DNA of 64,000 bases from Schistosoma mansoni (taxonomy: Eukaryota; Platyhelminthes; Trematoda; Strigeidida; Schistosomatidae), in the NCBI RefSeq assembly GCF_000237925.1, contig NC_031502.1, positions 1,116,001-1,180,000 of the forward strand. The letters are read 5' to 3'. The translations under genes were made by a program, and so were the position numbers. Positions 23,160 through 37,290 of the stretch are shown piece after piece; within the stretch, counting starts at the first letter, position 1, and every line of letters begins with the position of its first letter. Under the pieces are notes generated by a model. It had not been told where the DNA came from and searched no databases. It was given only the letters and a program-made list of their open reading frames with translations.

Positions 23160-24840
23160 CTCCTCTAGCGTCTTTTCCTCCTTTCCTCATCAGCTAGAGG
23201 CTAATTTGTTCTGTCACAGAAGGTTACTGATGATGGTGTCTGGACAATGGATCTGGAGTACCCTGCGTAGACAACTGTTGGGAAATACCCGTACCTTGAT
23301 TATAGTTGTGGTTCTCCAATTTTCAACCCCGTGTAATATGGCCGTCTTGACGATCTTTTAAGCAAAGATGGATTGTGGCTAGCATCAGAATTCAAGATGT
23401 GCATTCTACTCTATCAGCTTCAGTCCAAAATATGAATGAGATGGTCCAGGTTACCAATATATATGTCTTGACGTTTGCATTGAAAATTCCAACTTCAGTG
23501 TTGACTGACAGTTGTTTTGAGTTTCAGTTGTTCTATAGTTCTAGGGATCCTCCTTTTGCTTTGCTAGTTCGTGTCTTCACATCAACATCAGATCCTCCTT
23601 GTTTAGCGGTGATGCAGCTCAAACACGTAAGCTATCTTCATCTGTATTTATTGTTGTGTATGGGACAGAAGGTCTAAATCATCTGCAAAACCCAAATCAT
23701 CAAGTCGCACCGTAATTGCCTACGGTATCCCGTCCATTGGTTGAGATATGGAGGTTTTCATAATCCGGTTAATGACCAGGAGAAGGAGAAAAGGCGAGAG
23801 TAAAAAAATTGTCTGACAGCAGTCTTCAATTGGAATGCATCTGTTAGATGCTTTTCATGTGGTACTTAGACGTTCACTCTCTCGTAAGAGTTCCCTTATG
23901 GTTTTTACCCAATCGATGGCTCAATAATGATCCTTGATGTCTCAATTCGGTCAATGTACGACCGATCCTTACGGAATACTGCCTGTTAATCTCGAAGTTC
24001 AATATCCATTAAACCTTTTGTCCGGTTCAACAACACTCTGTTAAGAACGTTACCCAGCATTGATAGTAGTGTGATGCCTTTGTAGTTTTCAAACTTCCTG
24101 AGATCTTGCTTAGGTATTTTAACGAGAAATCCTTCTTTCCAATTTGTTGGTACTTGTTCTTACTCTCTAAACCTTTTTAAGGGAACGTTGGGCATCTTTG
24201 CGGTTTCTCCGGTGTCTGACTTTAATACTTCGTGTGTTATGTTGTGCGGTCCTCTTGCTTCACCATTCTTTATTTGTCTGATTGCAGTCCTGATTTCGTC
24301 GAGCGTTGGTGAAGTGACATCTGTAGGAAGGTCTGTGTGTGCTGTTTGGATGTTGGATGTGTTTGATGAAGCTGGTTTATTCAGGAGGTCCTCAAAGTGC
24401 TCCCCCTACCTGTTCCGCTGACGTTGAATCCCAGTGATTGACATGCCTTCTTTTTCCTTGACTGGTCGCTGCGGTTTACAGTACTTTCTTCCCAGTTTCT
24501 TCGTCGCATCGTATATTCGTCTCACATTTCTTTCTTTCACAGCGTTTTCTGCTATCACTGCTCTGTTTTCCGAGTATTCCGGCTCTAATGCGTCTCTACA
24601 CTAGCTTGTTTACACTTGTGTATTTGGCTTGTGCTTTAGCTTCCTTCGTTCATGTTTGACTGTTCTTTGTTGCCATCCTCTTGTTCTTTTCTTGAATCTC
24701 GTTCCGAGTATCAGTTGAGATCCTCTTGTGAAGTGGACTCCTCAGATAGTCCAGCATCACCAGGCACGTTGGACTTACTGCTTCTTTGATTCATCTTCAA
24801 TTGTTTTTCACAGCGGCTTAGCCCCAATTAAACAGATCTT
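23160..24840 (-). mobile_element. Old, decayed RTE copy
   Basis: Minus-strand similarity to the RTE element from the linker through the RT, including blocks matching SIIDKQGG-, GVRQ- and EVTSPTLDEI-type segments, with many stops and indels. No (TAAG)n end is visible. It lacks the CAGT duplication of the younger copies (near 23340 the frame reads KTAILHG). Confidence 0.75.
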
Positions 24841-26989
24841 GGAACCTACAACTGAAAATTTGTAGTGGTGTTCATTTCCAACCACACGATCATTGATGGT
24901 GAACATACGATAACTGAAAAGATTTACATTCAAGATTTGGCACTTGGAGAAGGTCTGAAAAATGGTGAACGTGGGAACACATTATCTGTAAGACATAACA
25001 CAGTCATGAGGTGTGCTCACCCTACGTAACCCATTCCTTTTCACATTAAGTATATTATCCTGTCTCGAACCCGTGTTCTTCAGCCGAAACCACTGACTCT
25101 GGACGAGTCAGTATAGATAATGATGTGACTTCCACTTGGGGTTTTATAAGCTAAGTAGTCCCATAGTGGTAAATCAACGATGTTGGTGTCGCGGTGTCAC
25201 ATAAAAAATGAGTAAAGTGATGAGGGTAACTGTTAATCAAGGTTATATGACAAAGACCTGGTCGGAAAAGACTGAGGTATGTAAATCCATGATTACACGA
25301 GTCCCTAATAAAATTTAAAATGTAACTGACAGATAATTCCCATTTAAACAATGAAAATTAAAAACACGAAGTTTAGCGAATGGATCTCTTTTCAACGAAT
25401 TTATTATCAAGCTGTAAAATCGTATACATATGAAATTTATTCTGTTAAAGTATTAATGTGAAATGTGAACATAAATAACCAAAATGACGTAATAAGAAGA
25501 TTATAATACTAGATTACGCAATACGAATAATAACCATAAATTTAATGAACGTAATAAGGTTTTTGTTACAATAATTAAACGCCATTAAAGATCATAGAGG
25601 AATAAAAATAAATAAGGTGATATGATGAGCTTATCACATTTCCTCACGGAATCAGTACTTTGACAGAAAAATTTCATGTATATACGGTTGCACATCTTGA
25701 TAATTAATTCGTTGAAAAGCGATCCTTCCGCTGAACTTCGTGGTTTTGATTTTTAAAATATAAATCATAGATAATGACCAAAGAAATAACAATCTTATCC
25801 AAAGAAATACTTTGGAGAAATTTTTTAGTATTGTTTCTGTTATAGGTTGTTAAACGGAAGTTTCTGCTGATACTCAGGCATCCACCATTAAATCACAGAA
25901 ACTAACTACCTCATGAATCCCAAATATTTATGTTCGGTAACCACAAGGCACATCTACTCATCAAACAACAAGTCTCAGAAGGTTCATTAGTTTTTATTAT
26001 AGTTAAATCAAGTTACTAATTCTAATCATGGTCTCGTTTGTCCTCCTTCAACTTCAACAAGCGTGAACCCGGAAACCAGGTAAAAGACCAAAAAATGAAC
26101 GTAAAGGAGCCAAAAATACAATTCTGCTCCCAATAGAAAAAACATCAAGGGCCCAAACGCGCTAGCTTCAGTTAAAATAGGTTTACAGAAACGGCAACCT
26201 TGTGTCAGTCTTAGCAGAAGAAGCTCGTCTCATGGATTTTATAAAATATCAATACAGTATATCGTATACCCGCGTGACTTCACATCTGGTGAACAAATAT
26301 TATCTTAAAATATAAGTAACTCGTTACAGGCGCTGTGGAATTGCTTCATATGTGGCTGTTTGTTGATTTTGCTCTCTACTTTACATGACCGTATTTTCAT
26401 GCATGACAACTAACAAACGTGCACTTTCAAGTTGCATCTTGGCGAACCTAAAATGAGAAAAACTACCGCAGAATACGGTTTACGACTACGACACTTGAAC
26501 GTTGGAACTTCACCGTCGTAAATCAGAAGACAGAGAAAAGCTGAAGAAGCGTTTATTTGGTGACAGTCTAAATGTACAGAAAATCACCGGTATTTATAGA
26601 TATTGGCATATGTTAAATCAACATCATCGTTCGACCAGTACGCAAAGAGATATATTATGCTACTGTCTAATAGTAGCATTCCACGTTGTTATTCTAGAAA
26701 GCTCCATCATGTTTTGATTGGGTGGAAACTCTTCGGCTCCTTTAGGGCTTCATTGTAGCTCTCGGAAGTCGACCCAACGTAAGTTTACTGAAAGATCCTC
26801 TGAATACGCTAGCCTTTTCCTCTTCAAACCCGGAGCTGATATGCAGCCTCATCTCCAATACTCAAACCTTATGAATCACAGGTTTTATAACCTAATCAAC
26901 GACAGCAATATGACAGATCTTCTAGGAGGTAATACATGGGGATATTGATATCATAATGTTGGCTTAAAACCACACACTAGAGAACCATC
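24841..26989. other. No supported gene
   Basis: AT-rich. Frames at 26502-26948 could be upstream parts of the broken CR1/jockey-type element at 26990, but no motif confirms this. Confidence 0.5.
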
Positions 26990-27255
26990 TTTTAACGCCT
27001 TCTAACATACAACGTCATCTGTTAGCAAGCTGTACTTTGGAAGAAAGCCTTTAAGGATGGTTACTTCGTATCACAAATTTGTTGACTGAAATGGACATAT
27101 GAGCCAGTATCTTTGATTTCACAGGCAAGGTAGATGCCACATACCTGGATTTTTCGAAAGGCTTTGATCAAGTCAATCATGAATATCTCATCAAGAAACT
27201 CAAGAAGATAGCCGTTCAGTCACTGTTGACTGGCTGGTTCAAGTCGATCTAGGGC
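26990..27255 (+). pseudogene. CR1/jockey-type reverse transcriptase fragment, host of the RTE insertion
   Basis: Translation shows LTNLLTEMD then VDATYLDFSKGFDQVNHEYL and LLTGWFKS, the conserved aspartate block (DFSKAFD-type) of CR1/jockey LINEs, with frame breaks. The RTE at 27269 landed in it, so this is the older element. The frame at 26718-26948 may be its upstream part but is too decayed to assign. Confidence 0.65.
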
Positions 27256-27515
27256 TATATAGGGTTACTTACTTAATTACGCGTGTCACCCCTCGTCGAG
27301 GAGCATAGGCCGCTCACCAGCATTCTCCATCCAACTCTGTCCTGAGCCCTCCTCTCCAGTTCTTTCCACTTAACATTCATCCTTTTCATATCCGCTTCTA
27401 TTTCCCAACGAAATATGTTCTTTGGCCTTCCTCTTTTCCGCTTCCGTTCCGGACTTCAAGTTAGGGATTGCCTTGTAATGCACATTGGTGATTTCCTTAA
27501 TGTATGTCCGATTCA

Positions 27516-28986
<1,471 letters not shown>

Positions 28987-29515
28987 TTTCTTCGTTGTCT
29001 CATATTCCCTTCTCTTGCAGCTTTTTCCGCCGTCGTTGCCAGTTCTCCCATGTATTTCTGCTTGTCGGCTTTAATGCTTTTCTTCACTTCCCTGTTTGCT
29101 TCTGCGTAGTCTGCTTGTGCTTTGACTTTCTCTGCTCGTGTTCGGCTGTTGTTAATTGCTGTCTTCTTGTTCTTCCTATCTTGAATCTTGTTGAGGGTTC
29201 GCATAGAGATCCATTCCTTATGATGATGCTTCTTGAGACCCAGAACCTCCTGACACGTTGAACTTAGTGCTTCTTTTATCCCTTTCCAGTTGTCCTCCAA
29301 AGTAGTTTCTTGTTCTTTCAGTAGATCCTGTAGAGCTTGGAACCTGTTGTTGAGAGTTATCTTGAATTCATGGAGCTTGTCAGTATCTCGAAGGAAGGCT
29401 GTATTGAACCTCTGTAGTGCTGTTTGTCCAGTTGTCCAGTGTTTCTTTAGCTTCAGTCTCATCTTGGCCACAACCAGGTGGTGATCTGAAGCTATGTCAG
29501 CTCCTCTCCGGGTTC

Positions 29516-30283
29516 TCACATCTTCCATTGACCTTCGGAATGTTTGTTGATACAGATGTGATCTATCTGGTTCTCTGTGGTTTGGTCCGGTGAGATCCAT
29601 GTAGCTTTGTGTATGCGCTTGTGTGGGAATATTGTGCCGCCTATAACCAATTTGTTGAATGCACATAGGTTTGCAAGTCTCTCCCCATTTTCATTTCTCT
29701 CTCCTAATCCATGTCGTCCAATTACATCTTCATATCCAGTGTTTTCCACTCCAGCTTTAGCATTTAGATCTCCCATCAGGATGGTGAGGTCCTTTCGTGA
29801 GCACTTCTCTATAATTGATTGCAGCCTTTCATAGAACTGATCCTTATCATCGTCGTTGCTATCATTGGTGGGTGCATAACATTGGATAACGTTCATTGTG
29901 ATCCCTTCCTTCTTTGTTCTGAATGATGCTTTGATTATCCTGGGTCCATGAGATTCCCATCCTACAAGTGCATTTCGTGATTCTTTGGACAACATTAGAG
30001 CAACTCCCTGAGTGTGCGGAGCATTTTCCCCTTCGTGACCGGAGTACAACAGCATCTCTCCTGTACCTAGCTTTTGTTGTCCAGTTTGTGTCCAATGGGT
30101 TTCGCTGATTCTGAGTACTGCCAAGTTGTATCTCCTCATTTCCATTGCTATTTGACTGGTCTTCCCTGTGTCCCACATTGTCCGGACGTTCCATGTACCT
30201 ATAAGGAGTGTTGCTCTGGTTGTTAGAAGGTGCATCGGCCTCGTGACTTCCGAAAAATTTCGGCTTTCATCACGAGGCGTCAT
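29516..30283 (-). pseudogene. RTE endonuclease domain (5' part of the element ORF)
   Basis: Open frame of 255 aa starting MTPRDESRNF. It shows the exonuclease/endonuclease/phosphatase signatures: GTWNVRTMW, a catalytic ISETHW, CYAPTND, LMGDLNAK, and after the break SDHHLVVAK. The enzyme would nick target DNA for target-primed reverse transcription. The frame is lost near 29540, where the next frame (to about 29005) continues the same protein, so a single-base-type deletion is likely. Confidence 0.88.
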
Positions 30284-30474
30284 AATTATTCCTTCAACTC
30301 CCAGGGCAGAGTTTAAATGGTTTGAATTATTTTTTCTGGTTAGCGTTTTTTAAGCGAGTTAGCTTTTCTACGGGATGGGGTCGCTAGCCCCATGCCCAAC
30401 CTTCCTCCTTTACCCGGGCTTGGCATCGGGAGTAGCTCTAGAAGAGCTACAGGCGGAGTTTTATATAGGGTTAC

Positions 30475-32269
30475 ATTAGATTATTTATGCTTAAGGGATT
30501 AAAAATATCTCAATATGGCATTAGAGTATCACTATCAGTTAAATAGAACTTTATATAACAAGCAAATAACTTGGAAATATTCTGTAAAAGGTTCTGTTGA
30601 TAAGGTGAGGTTATAGAGAAAAAATACCAATCAAGAAAGTAAACTAGCACTTCAAGAAAACTGGAATTGACATTTTCAAGCCATCGTTAGTCTAGAAACT
30701 TCAAAACACGTTTTATGACAGTTTTACGGCAGATTTATCAGGCTTTTTAGCAATACCATTCAGTTTAGTTCAGAGTACAAAATTAAAGAATGCTTGAAGT
30801 GTTTGAAGCCACTCTATTTATTCCATAATAGTGATAAACTTATGGATTTTACCAACCCCCAAAGTAGTCCAAGCAACCTCAGTTCGATCATTTAAATCAG
30901 AATATGATATTTTATTAGGAAATCAACAAGCGATCTCTTAATGGTATAATGAAACTTTATTTATTTCTACTTGCTTTCATATACTCAAATCCCTTTCAGG
31001 AGGGATTGCCAATTTGTTCCTTTTAGAATAGGAAACTTTTCAACCAAAAATTTCTTCCACTATAGCCCAAAGTAAATGAAATAATCTAGATAACTCTTAT
31101 CAGCAACCTATTGTAGTTAATATTTACTCTCTTGCAAGCTACTGAGGTTTCAATATGTGTAGCTATTTGAATTATCTGCCTTTAGTTACGATTTCAGGAT
31201 TATTTTAACATGAGGCTTGTATTACTGCTCACTATTATCCGTTCCCTTCCTCAATAAAGTTTAGTGCGTTGTATGAGCTTGTTTGGTCGTCTTTTTGTTC
31301 TTCTCTTATCCAGCCCTTCTTACACTACTATGAATCCTTCCCCAACACAATAAGCATCTTCTGATTAGACACCAGCGGTGACAAATGAACAAACTATTCT
31401 ATGTTTAGCGATAAATACCTTATGGAAAGATTTAAATAGTGAAGAACCACTAGAACATCGTAGTAACTCAACAAATTGGATCATTTAATGTTAAGAAGTC
31501 TTTTAACATTGGACGTTACGCGGTAACAGTAGGGTGTGTGGGTGCTTCACAGATATTTTCATATTGCTGTTCAGTCATAGATAAAACAACGTGATTTGAT
31601 TCGATATTCCTCAAACTTCAGTTAGTAAACGTAGAATCCCCTTGCTATTTATGGTAAGTTACTAGTTCTTGTTGAAGTAAACCTCAATTGAGGTTTTCCT
31701 GTATTCTTAAATATGTTTAACCAAAAGTTTGTGCGGATTCAAATCTTAAAAAGACGTTTCATTTGATGTCGGTCAGTTTATCTACTCAGATTACGCATAT
31801 ATGTGTGCAGTTATCAGTTTGTCTCGCCTTTTTCATTTTTTGTAAAAGAAATTTGTTGAAATATCTTGTACTGAGAAGTCTACATAATATCAAGAATATA
31901 TTGAATAAAGCTACTAATAATATGTGTGTTCAATACGAAACCCTCATTTAGTCTTGTCTGTGCTTATTCTGTTACATGGTAGAATACATACACCTGCAAA
32001 ACAATTGTCACACCACTGACTGTTCGATATTACTAAAACATTACTAACCTAGATATTGCAAGGATATTGTCATTAGCTCGACATCAGAAAAACTAGATAA
32101 ATATATATCATCTGATTAGTCTTGTTAATATGGTGTTTAAATCAGTGGAAATAGTTTGTCCTGCTCTCCCAGTCCACTTGTATGGAAATACTTTCAGGAA
32201 ATGACATGGTTTTTGTGAGGTTAATCCATGGTTGGTTATCCTCATTCAGGAAGGAGATTGAACAAGATG
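30475..32269. other. No gene seen between LINE relics
   Basis: Contains only the family F fragment at 31848-31924. Confidence 0.55.
31848..31924 (+). mobile_element. Family F 3' fragment
   Basis: The last ~75 bp of the family (TTGTTGAAATATCTTGTACTG to GAATAAAGCTACTAATAATA), 5'-truncated. Confidence 0.65.
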
Positions 32270-32540
32270 TAAGTATAAGATACTTTTGTAGGTGTAGTCC
32301 TTATAGATCTCAGCAAAGCCTTTGTCTATGATGTGGGTTTCAGAGGGCAACGGGAAGGCTTCTCAATCAGTTGTATGGTCACAAACCAGATTAAGAACTT
32401 TTGCAAAGATAGGAAGCAGCGTGTAAGGATGAATGATATCTTGTCAAAGGATAACGGTAGAATTGGGTCAGTAACACGACAGAGTTTGTCATTGGTATGA
32501 CAGTTGTCATTCGGGGCTCCTATAATCCTGAGATGAAGAC
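32270..32540 (+). pseudogene. CR1/jockey-type reverse transcriptase fragment
   Basis: Reads GVVLIDLSKAF, then IKNFCKDRKQRVRMNDILS and SVTRQSLSL in neighbouring frames, matching the LIDLSKAFD, LKDRKQRV and VPQGSVLGPLLF-type blocks. Broken by indels and stops; not functional. Confidence 0.65.
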
Positions 32541-33029
32541 ATCATGATTCATGAACTCAACTCGTTTGAGACGTAATAGTTTTAAGCTTTCGCTACTCGG
32601 ACGTGGGGAACAACGAGTGGTGGCTTATTGGTCAAAATACTGGTTCCGTCCAATCGCTTGTGTATCCTGTTGGTATCGTCAACTTGTCGCGTAAAAAAAG
32701 TAAATCAAGCTGAGTGCAAAAATCTGTACTTGGTATATAAGTAAATCATTATATTGAAGTGTTAGGACCCAAAACAAATAACAGATGATTATCGAATCCG
32801 TATAACTTGTTTCTAGATACTAATCCAATGTAGGTACACCATATAGTAGTTCTTAGTTTGAATCCGATATGTACTCATGATTCACATCCTTTCAGTAATT
32901 GTCATCATTGTATCAGCTGAATCTGCTAACCGACACTTGCTTATGTAGTATATTTTCATAAGTAGGTACTTATTTTACGGAAAAAGTAAATATTTCTTAC
33001 CTAACAAATATTATTGCTTAAATGTTTTA

Positions 33030-35539
33030 ATGAATACACTTCAGATTATCATGAATTCACAATCTCTTGAAGACAATGAAATTTTATATGATTCATCATA
33101 TGCAAATTGTGACACCAAAAAACGTCAACGTTCTGATAAGATTTCAAATCTTATGGGCCAGTATCTCTTGAAAGGATGGAGAATGTTAAACGAATCTTGT
33201 CCTAAATGCGAGGTTAGTTGTATCATGTTCTTAAATTTTGTGTTTTTGCAGACTATTCTTTTCCAACAACCAAATGGTCAATATTATTGTGTAGCTTGCT
33301 TAGAAATTGATCAGGAAAAACCCAATTCTATAAAAGAACCATTGTTAGGTAACCAACGCTTACTCAACAAATCACAGAATTTTTCGACAGAATCGTCGCC
33401 ATTTCGTAATGACGTTGACATTGGGTATGTATATTTATTGTTAAAAAACAGTTATAACTTCAGTTTAATGACTAATTAAATTAGCTTTGATTAGGTCCCC
33501 CAAATGCCCTGGTACGGCCGAGAGTGGGGAGAGTCTGCTCTCCCTCTCGAAATGCTCTCATATGGCCACGCGAATATATAGCCCCTGCCAGGGAAGCCCT
33601 ACTCACTGCCTTCTCGTGGCGGGGGTGTTGTTCACAAAAGTGAGAGGACGAAAAGCGAATGTCCGGCGCTTTAACCGGGTTGGTGGGTGTGGAGGATCCA
33701 CCTAGAGGAGTTGGAAAACCCTGATTCCAAACCAATGGTGCACATGGGCTCCAGTATCCTGAAGGAACGAATGGCGTATGAACCTAGTGTTGGTCACCGG
33801 CTACCATGGGACTGCATCTCCTTACGATGCTCCACTGCCTTGTGGACTAGACCTTTAGGTCAAAGGCTCCGGGTGTGGCCCTGTGTGAAAACCACCTGCT
33901 TCAATCTGGGCACCTGAGCAGTATCACAGCCCTCACACAAATCGAATGAGATTTGTGAGGCGCATATGTATCTGGTGCTTCTTTGTACCAATATTTATGT
34001 TTAAATAAATAAATAAGGTCCCATAAATAAACATAGATTTTTTTCATGACTTTGCTCAACTAAAACTATTACCTAGCTACGTGAACTTAAGTCAGTGGAG
34101 CAAGTTTCGAAATTTTTGACTCCAATGGTTAGAAGTTAGGTGTTCAAGCCAACAAACCATAACATCATCGTGTAATTGATGATTAGAATATTATGCAGTT
34201 CTTGTTATACGATGATAACTGGCTTTGAGTTAACGACATAAATTGATATATTGAAAATCAGTTGGGCGACTTTACCAAGCGTTTAGTTTATTGGTGAAAG
34301 CAGTATATTTATCTGTTACCAATACTAATTATTTCCAATTTATGTTGCTTGGGATTGGAAATTGGTACAAATTTTATATAACACCCTATCAAGGTTTTAA
34401 TCAACTGGCGTCGTCAGCATTCTTATTTACGGCCATTTTGTTTCTTTAAAGTGATTGTTTATAAATGTCTATTTTGGAGCACGATTCCGTCGATGTTCTG
34501 ACATCAGGGAACACATAAATTGTTGGTTACACAGTAAGTGTAACAGTTTTGTTATTGGTATACCCTTGATAAGTCCATCCACAACGTAAACAGGAATTGT
34601 CTAGCTACTTGCTAGTCAAATTGATACACTTCCAATGCCTGGACCACATAACTTTGTTACAGATTGATAAGACAATGTAACACTGTTTTAAGCAAATAAG
34701 TGACCTACTCTGCATGATATTTAGCTCAATCTGTAAATTAAACCGGCAGTGATAGCCGTCTATTACAGTAGTTCTCTTAGAACCAACAATTATGAGCAAT
34801 GGTTTATGAACTGAAAGTATGACCACAGGGATTCTTTTAACAGAAAATATCATTGGAGTGCTAAAACTTCAATTCTGCCGTACTTTCACTCAAGTGGGGA
34901 GAATAATTTCGTAGCTTTCTCAGTAATCTTTTATGACTTATCTTCGTCTTGGAATAATGGCTTGGTAATTTATAGGCATTTAATCCCTAACCAGTGGATT
35001 GTGGGATCACACTTGGTGTTCTTCAGTATTGACAATTTAATAATATTATATCATACAATTAATGTGATTCAAGCTTGTTAACAAGAACTGTCATCACTCA
35101 ACCATATTCGTTCTATTTATTGGTATAGCTGTATGCCCCGCAATGCACCTCACAGCTTGTTTTACAAGCCTTCCAAGCTATCTTGTAAGACAAGATGTAT
35201 AAGTATGCTTGTGTACAAATTACGTATTGCTAAAGTGTTTAATATAAGCAACAGTATTCTTTGATATAATACTTTTCTACAATCTTTGTGTATTTCTGTA
35301 GTTTACTAAAGAAATTCACTGATCCTCAGATGAAACCGCATTCCGATAATAAACAAACTTCAACAAATGCGTGCAATGAGATTAGTATACTAACAGAACT
35401 ACGTGACAAAATCCATTGGTCTATGTCCCAATTAGTAGAAACTACTACACCTATGGGAATTCGGCAATGGGTGGATACACTCAAGTCTTTATTAGATCTA
35501 TGGGATAAATTGTTAAAATCTAATTTTGTCAAATCCTAA
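33030..35539 (+). CDS. ZNRD2: ZNRD2/SSSCA1-like zinc-ribbon protein, 3 exons
   Basis: Exons 33030-33212, 33252-33424 and 35302-35539 join in frame (phases 0 and 2) to a 197-aa protein; the human homologue is 199 aa. The core SNLMGQYLLKGWRMLNESCP is the family signature. It is followed by a zinc ribbon with one CPKC knuckle and one CVAC knuckle (YYCVACLEID). The last exon encodes a helical tail (ILTELRDKIHWSMSQL and onward) and ends at TAA. The first Met (33030) is used, though a second at 33051 is possible. Intron 1 is only 39 nt, is a multiple of three and contains no stop, so a naive ORF reads through it. Intron 2 (33425-35301) holds a family E repeat. The family is known as Sjogren/scleroderma autoantigen 1; its exact molecular role is not well defined. 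Confidence 0.9.
33500..34015 (+). mobile_element. Family E copy in ZNRD2 intron 2
   Basis: Plus orientation: CAAATGCCCTGGTACGGCC at the 5' end, TAAATAAATAAAT tail at the 3' end, flanked by AGGTCCC (33493-33499 and 34016-34022). Sense to ZNRD2. Confidence 0.85.
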
Positions 35540-36679
35540 TATAAAAAAACCATATCCTAAGTGCAAGCCGATACTAAATTTATTTTTCCTAATATAATTT
35601 TACTAAGACTTAACAAGATAATATTTTCTTCTGTATTTTGTTACTTTAATTTTTAACTTTGCAAATTTTGTGCAATTTCTGATTGATATGGTCTCATAAA
35701 ACACTAATCCGCATTTATGTACTACTCAGATGTGATCAGTGATGCCCATGTGACCTTGGAGAGAATTTATTCTTAAGAAAAATGTCATCCATCAATAAGT
35801 TTGATTAGTGTAGATCCTGCTCTTCTGCCTAACAAATATTTTCTTCGTCCGGGGTTTGGGAATAAGAAAACTCATAGAAATATCTTATCTTGATGCCTTA
35901 GTTCTTGTGAGTCTTGTTAATAGTGCATCCACAAAATCTGTCAGTTAGTGATAATCCATAAGATAGTATGTAGTTGTATTTAAGCAGTATTATTGATTCC
36001 AGGACTTTCGAAAATATTTCGATTTTCGTCTTCAGAATGTCCGTGAGGGTGGCTATTGCTGTCCTTTTGATCCTATCTAAATGGCTAAAGTACACTTAGA
36101 CGTATTGAATACTGAACACCAAACAACATTTGGTCAGTCTACATGCTATTTTGTTATGATAATAAGCTTGGCTCAATTAATCCTCAACTTTATTATTGTA
36201 ACCTTGGTTTCTATGCTTATGAAGTGCGTCCAGTTTATTTGTCTATCAAAATTCTTTTTTTGAATACCATGTTCACAAGAGTATTCTCGCTTTTCTCCAC
36301 CGTTGTCATTGTTGAGATGAAGTAGAATTATCGATTCTTCACAACTTAAAACCTGTCGACTTGATATTCATATTATTTGGCGATCGAATCTTGTGTAGTA
36401 GGGATCGTAGTTGATTGTGTGGATACATTTTACTTCATTCTATAAACAGTGTCCCTCGTTTGGGATAATCCGTTGACTTTATTAGCTCGTAGAATATGCT
36501 GACCTCTAGTAGTATGAACAGTCAACTGCTTCTTAAACATACCTGACATGTATTAGTACATTTCTTGTGTAGGGCAACTTACTGTCGCTTATATTTACAT
36601 AAAAGAAGAAAGGCTCTTAATTCGTACTGCTCTGAAAGTGTACGATAGTGTTTGAAATTTATCACTCCTATTCCGGTAC
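35540..36679. other. ZNRD2 3' flank, nothing else seen
   Basis: AT-rich; presumably the ZNRD2 3' UTR at the start. No convincing AATAAA within the first 100 bp. Confidence 0.5.
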
Positions 36680-37290
36680 ATTTTACGTACTTACTTACGC
36701 CTATTACTCCCAATGGACCATAGGCCGCCGACCAGCGTTCTCCAACCCACTCTGTCCTGGGCTTTCCTTTCTAGTTCTATCCAATTGTTATTCATTCTTC
36801 TCATGTCCATCTCCATTTCTCGGCGTAATGTTTTCTTTGGTCTTTCACTTCTCCTTTGGCCTTCAGGATTCCATGTGGGGGCTTGCTTTGTGACGCAGTT
36901 GGGTGCTTTCCTCAATGTGTGTCATATCCCCTTCCAGCGCTTCTTCCTGATTTCATCCTCCGCTGGAATCTGGTTTGTCCTCTCCCACAGTAGATTGTTG
37001 CTGATAGTGTCTGGCCAATGGATCTGAAGTATTTGCGTAGACAACTGTCAACAAACACTTGTATCTTCTGGATGATGGCTTTCGTAGATCTCCAAGTTTC
37101 CGCCTCATACAGTAGAACCGTCTTGACATTTGGATGACTCTCCCGGTCTCCCACATTGTGCGAACATTCCATGTACCTAAACTACTGGTTGTCAGAAGAG
37201 GCATCAGCCTCGTGATTTTCAAAGGAACTCGGCTTTCACCATGAGACGTCATAACTCTTCTAAATGAAGACCTGACTCCTAGAGCAGAGT
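36680..37290 (-). mobile_element. Internally deleted RTE derivative
   Basis: On the minus strand the 5' end of the element (start codon region MTSHGESRVPLKITRL through GTWNVRTMWETGR) is joined directly to the 3' end (NVKTVLLYEAETWR and onward), ending in CGTAAGTAAGTACG. About 2 kb of endonuclease and RT is missing. Both termini are kept, the structure of a non-autonomous derivative. The junction is near 37137. Confidence 0.85.

Noticed and set aside
33481-33917. Frames on both strands in ZNRD2 intron 2
   Set aside because: They lie in family E; the same region in the copies at 11464 and 61960 is broken differently, so no protein is conserved.
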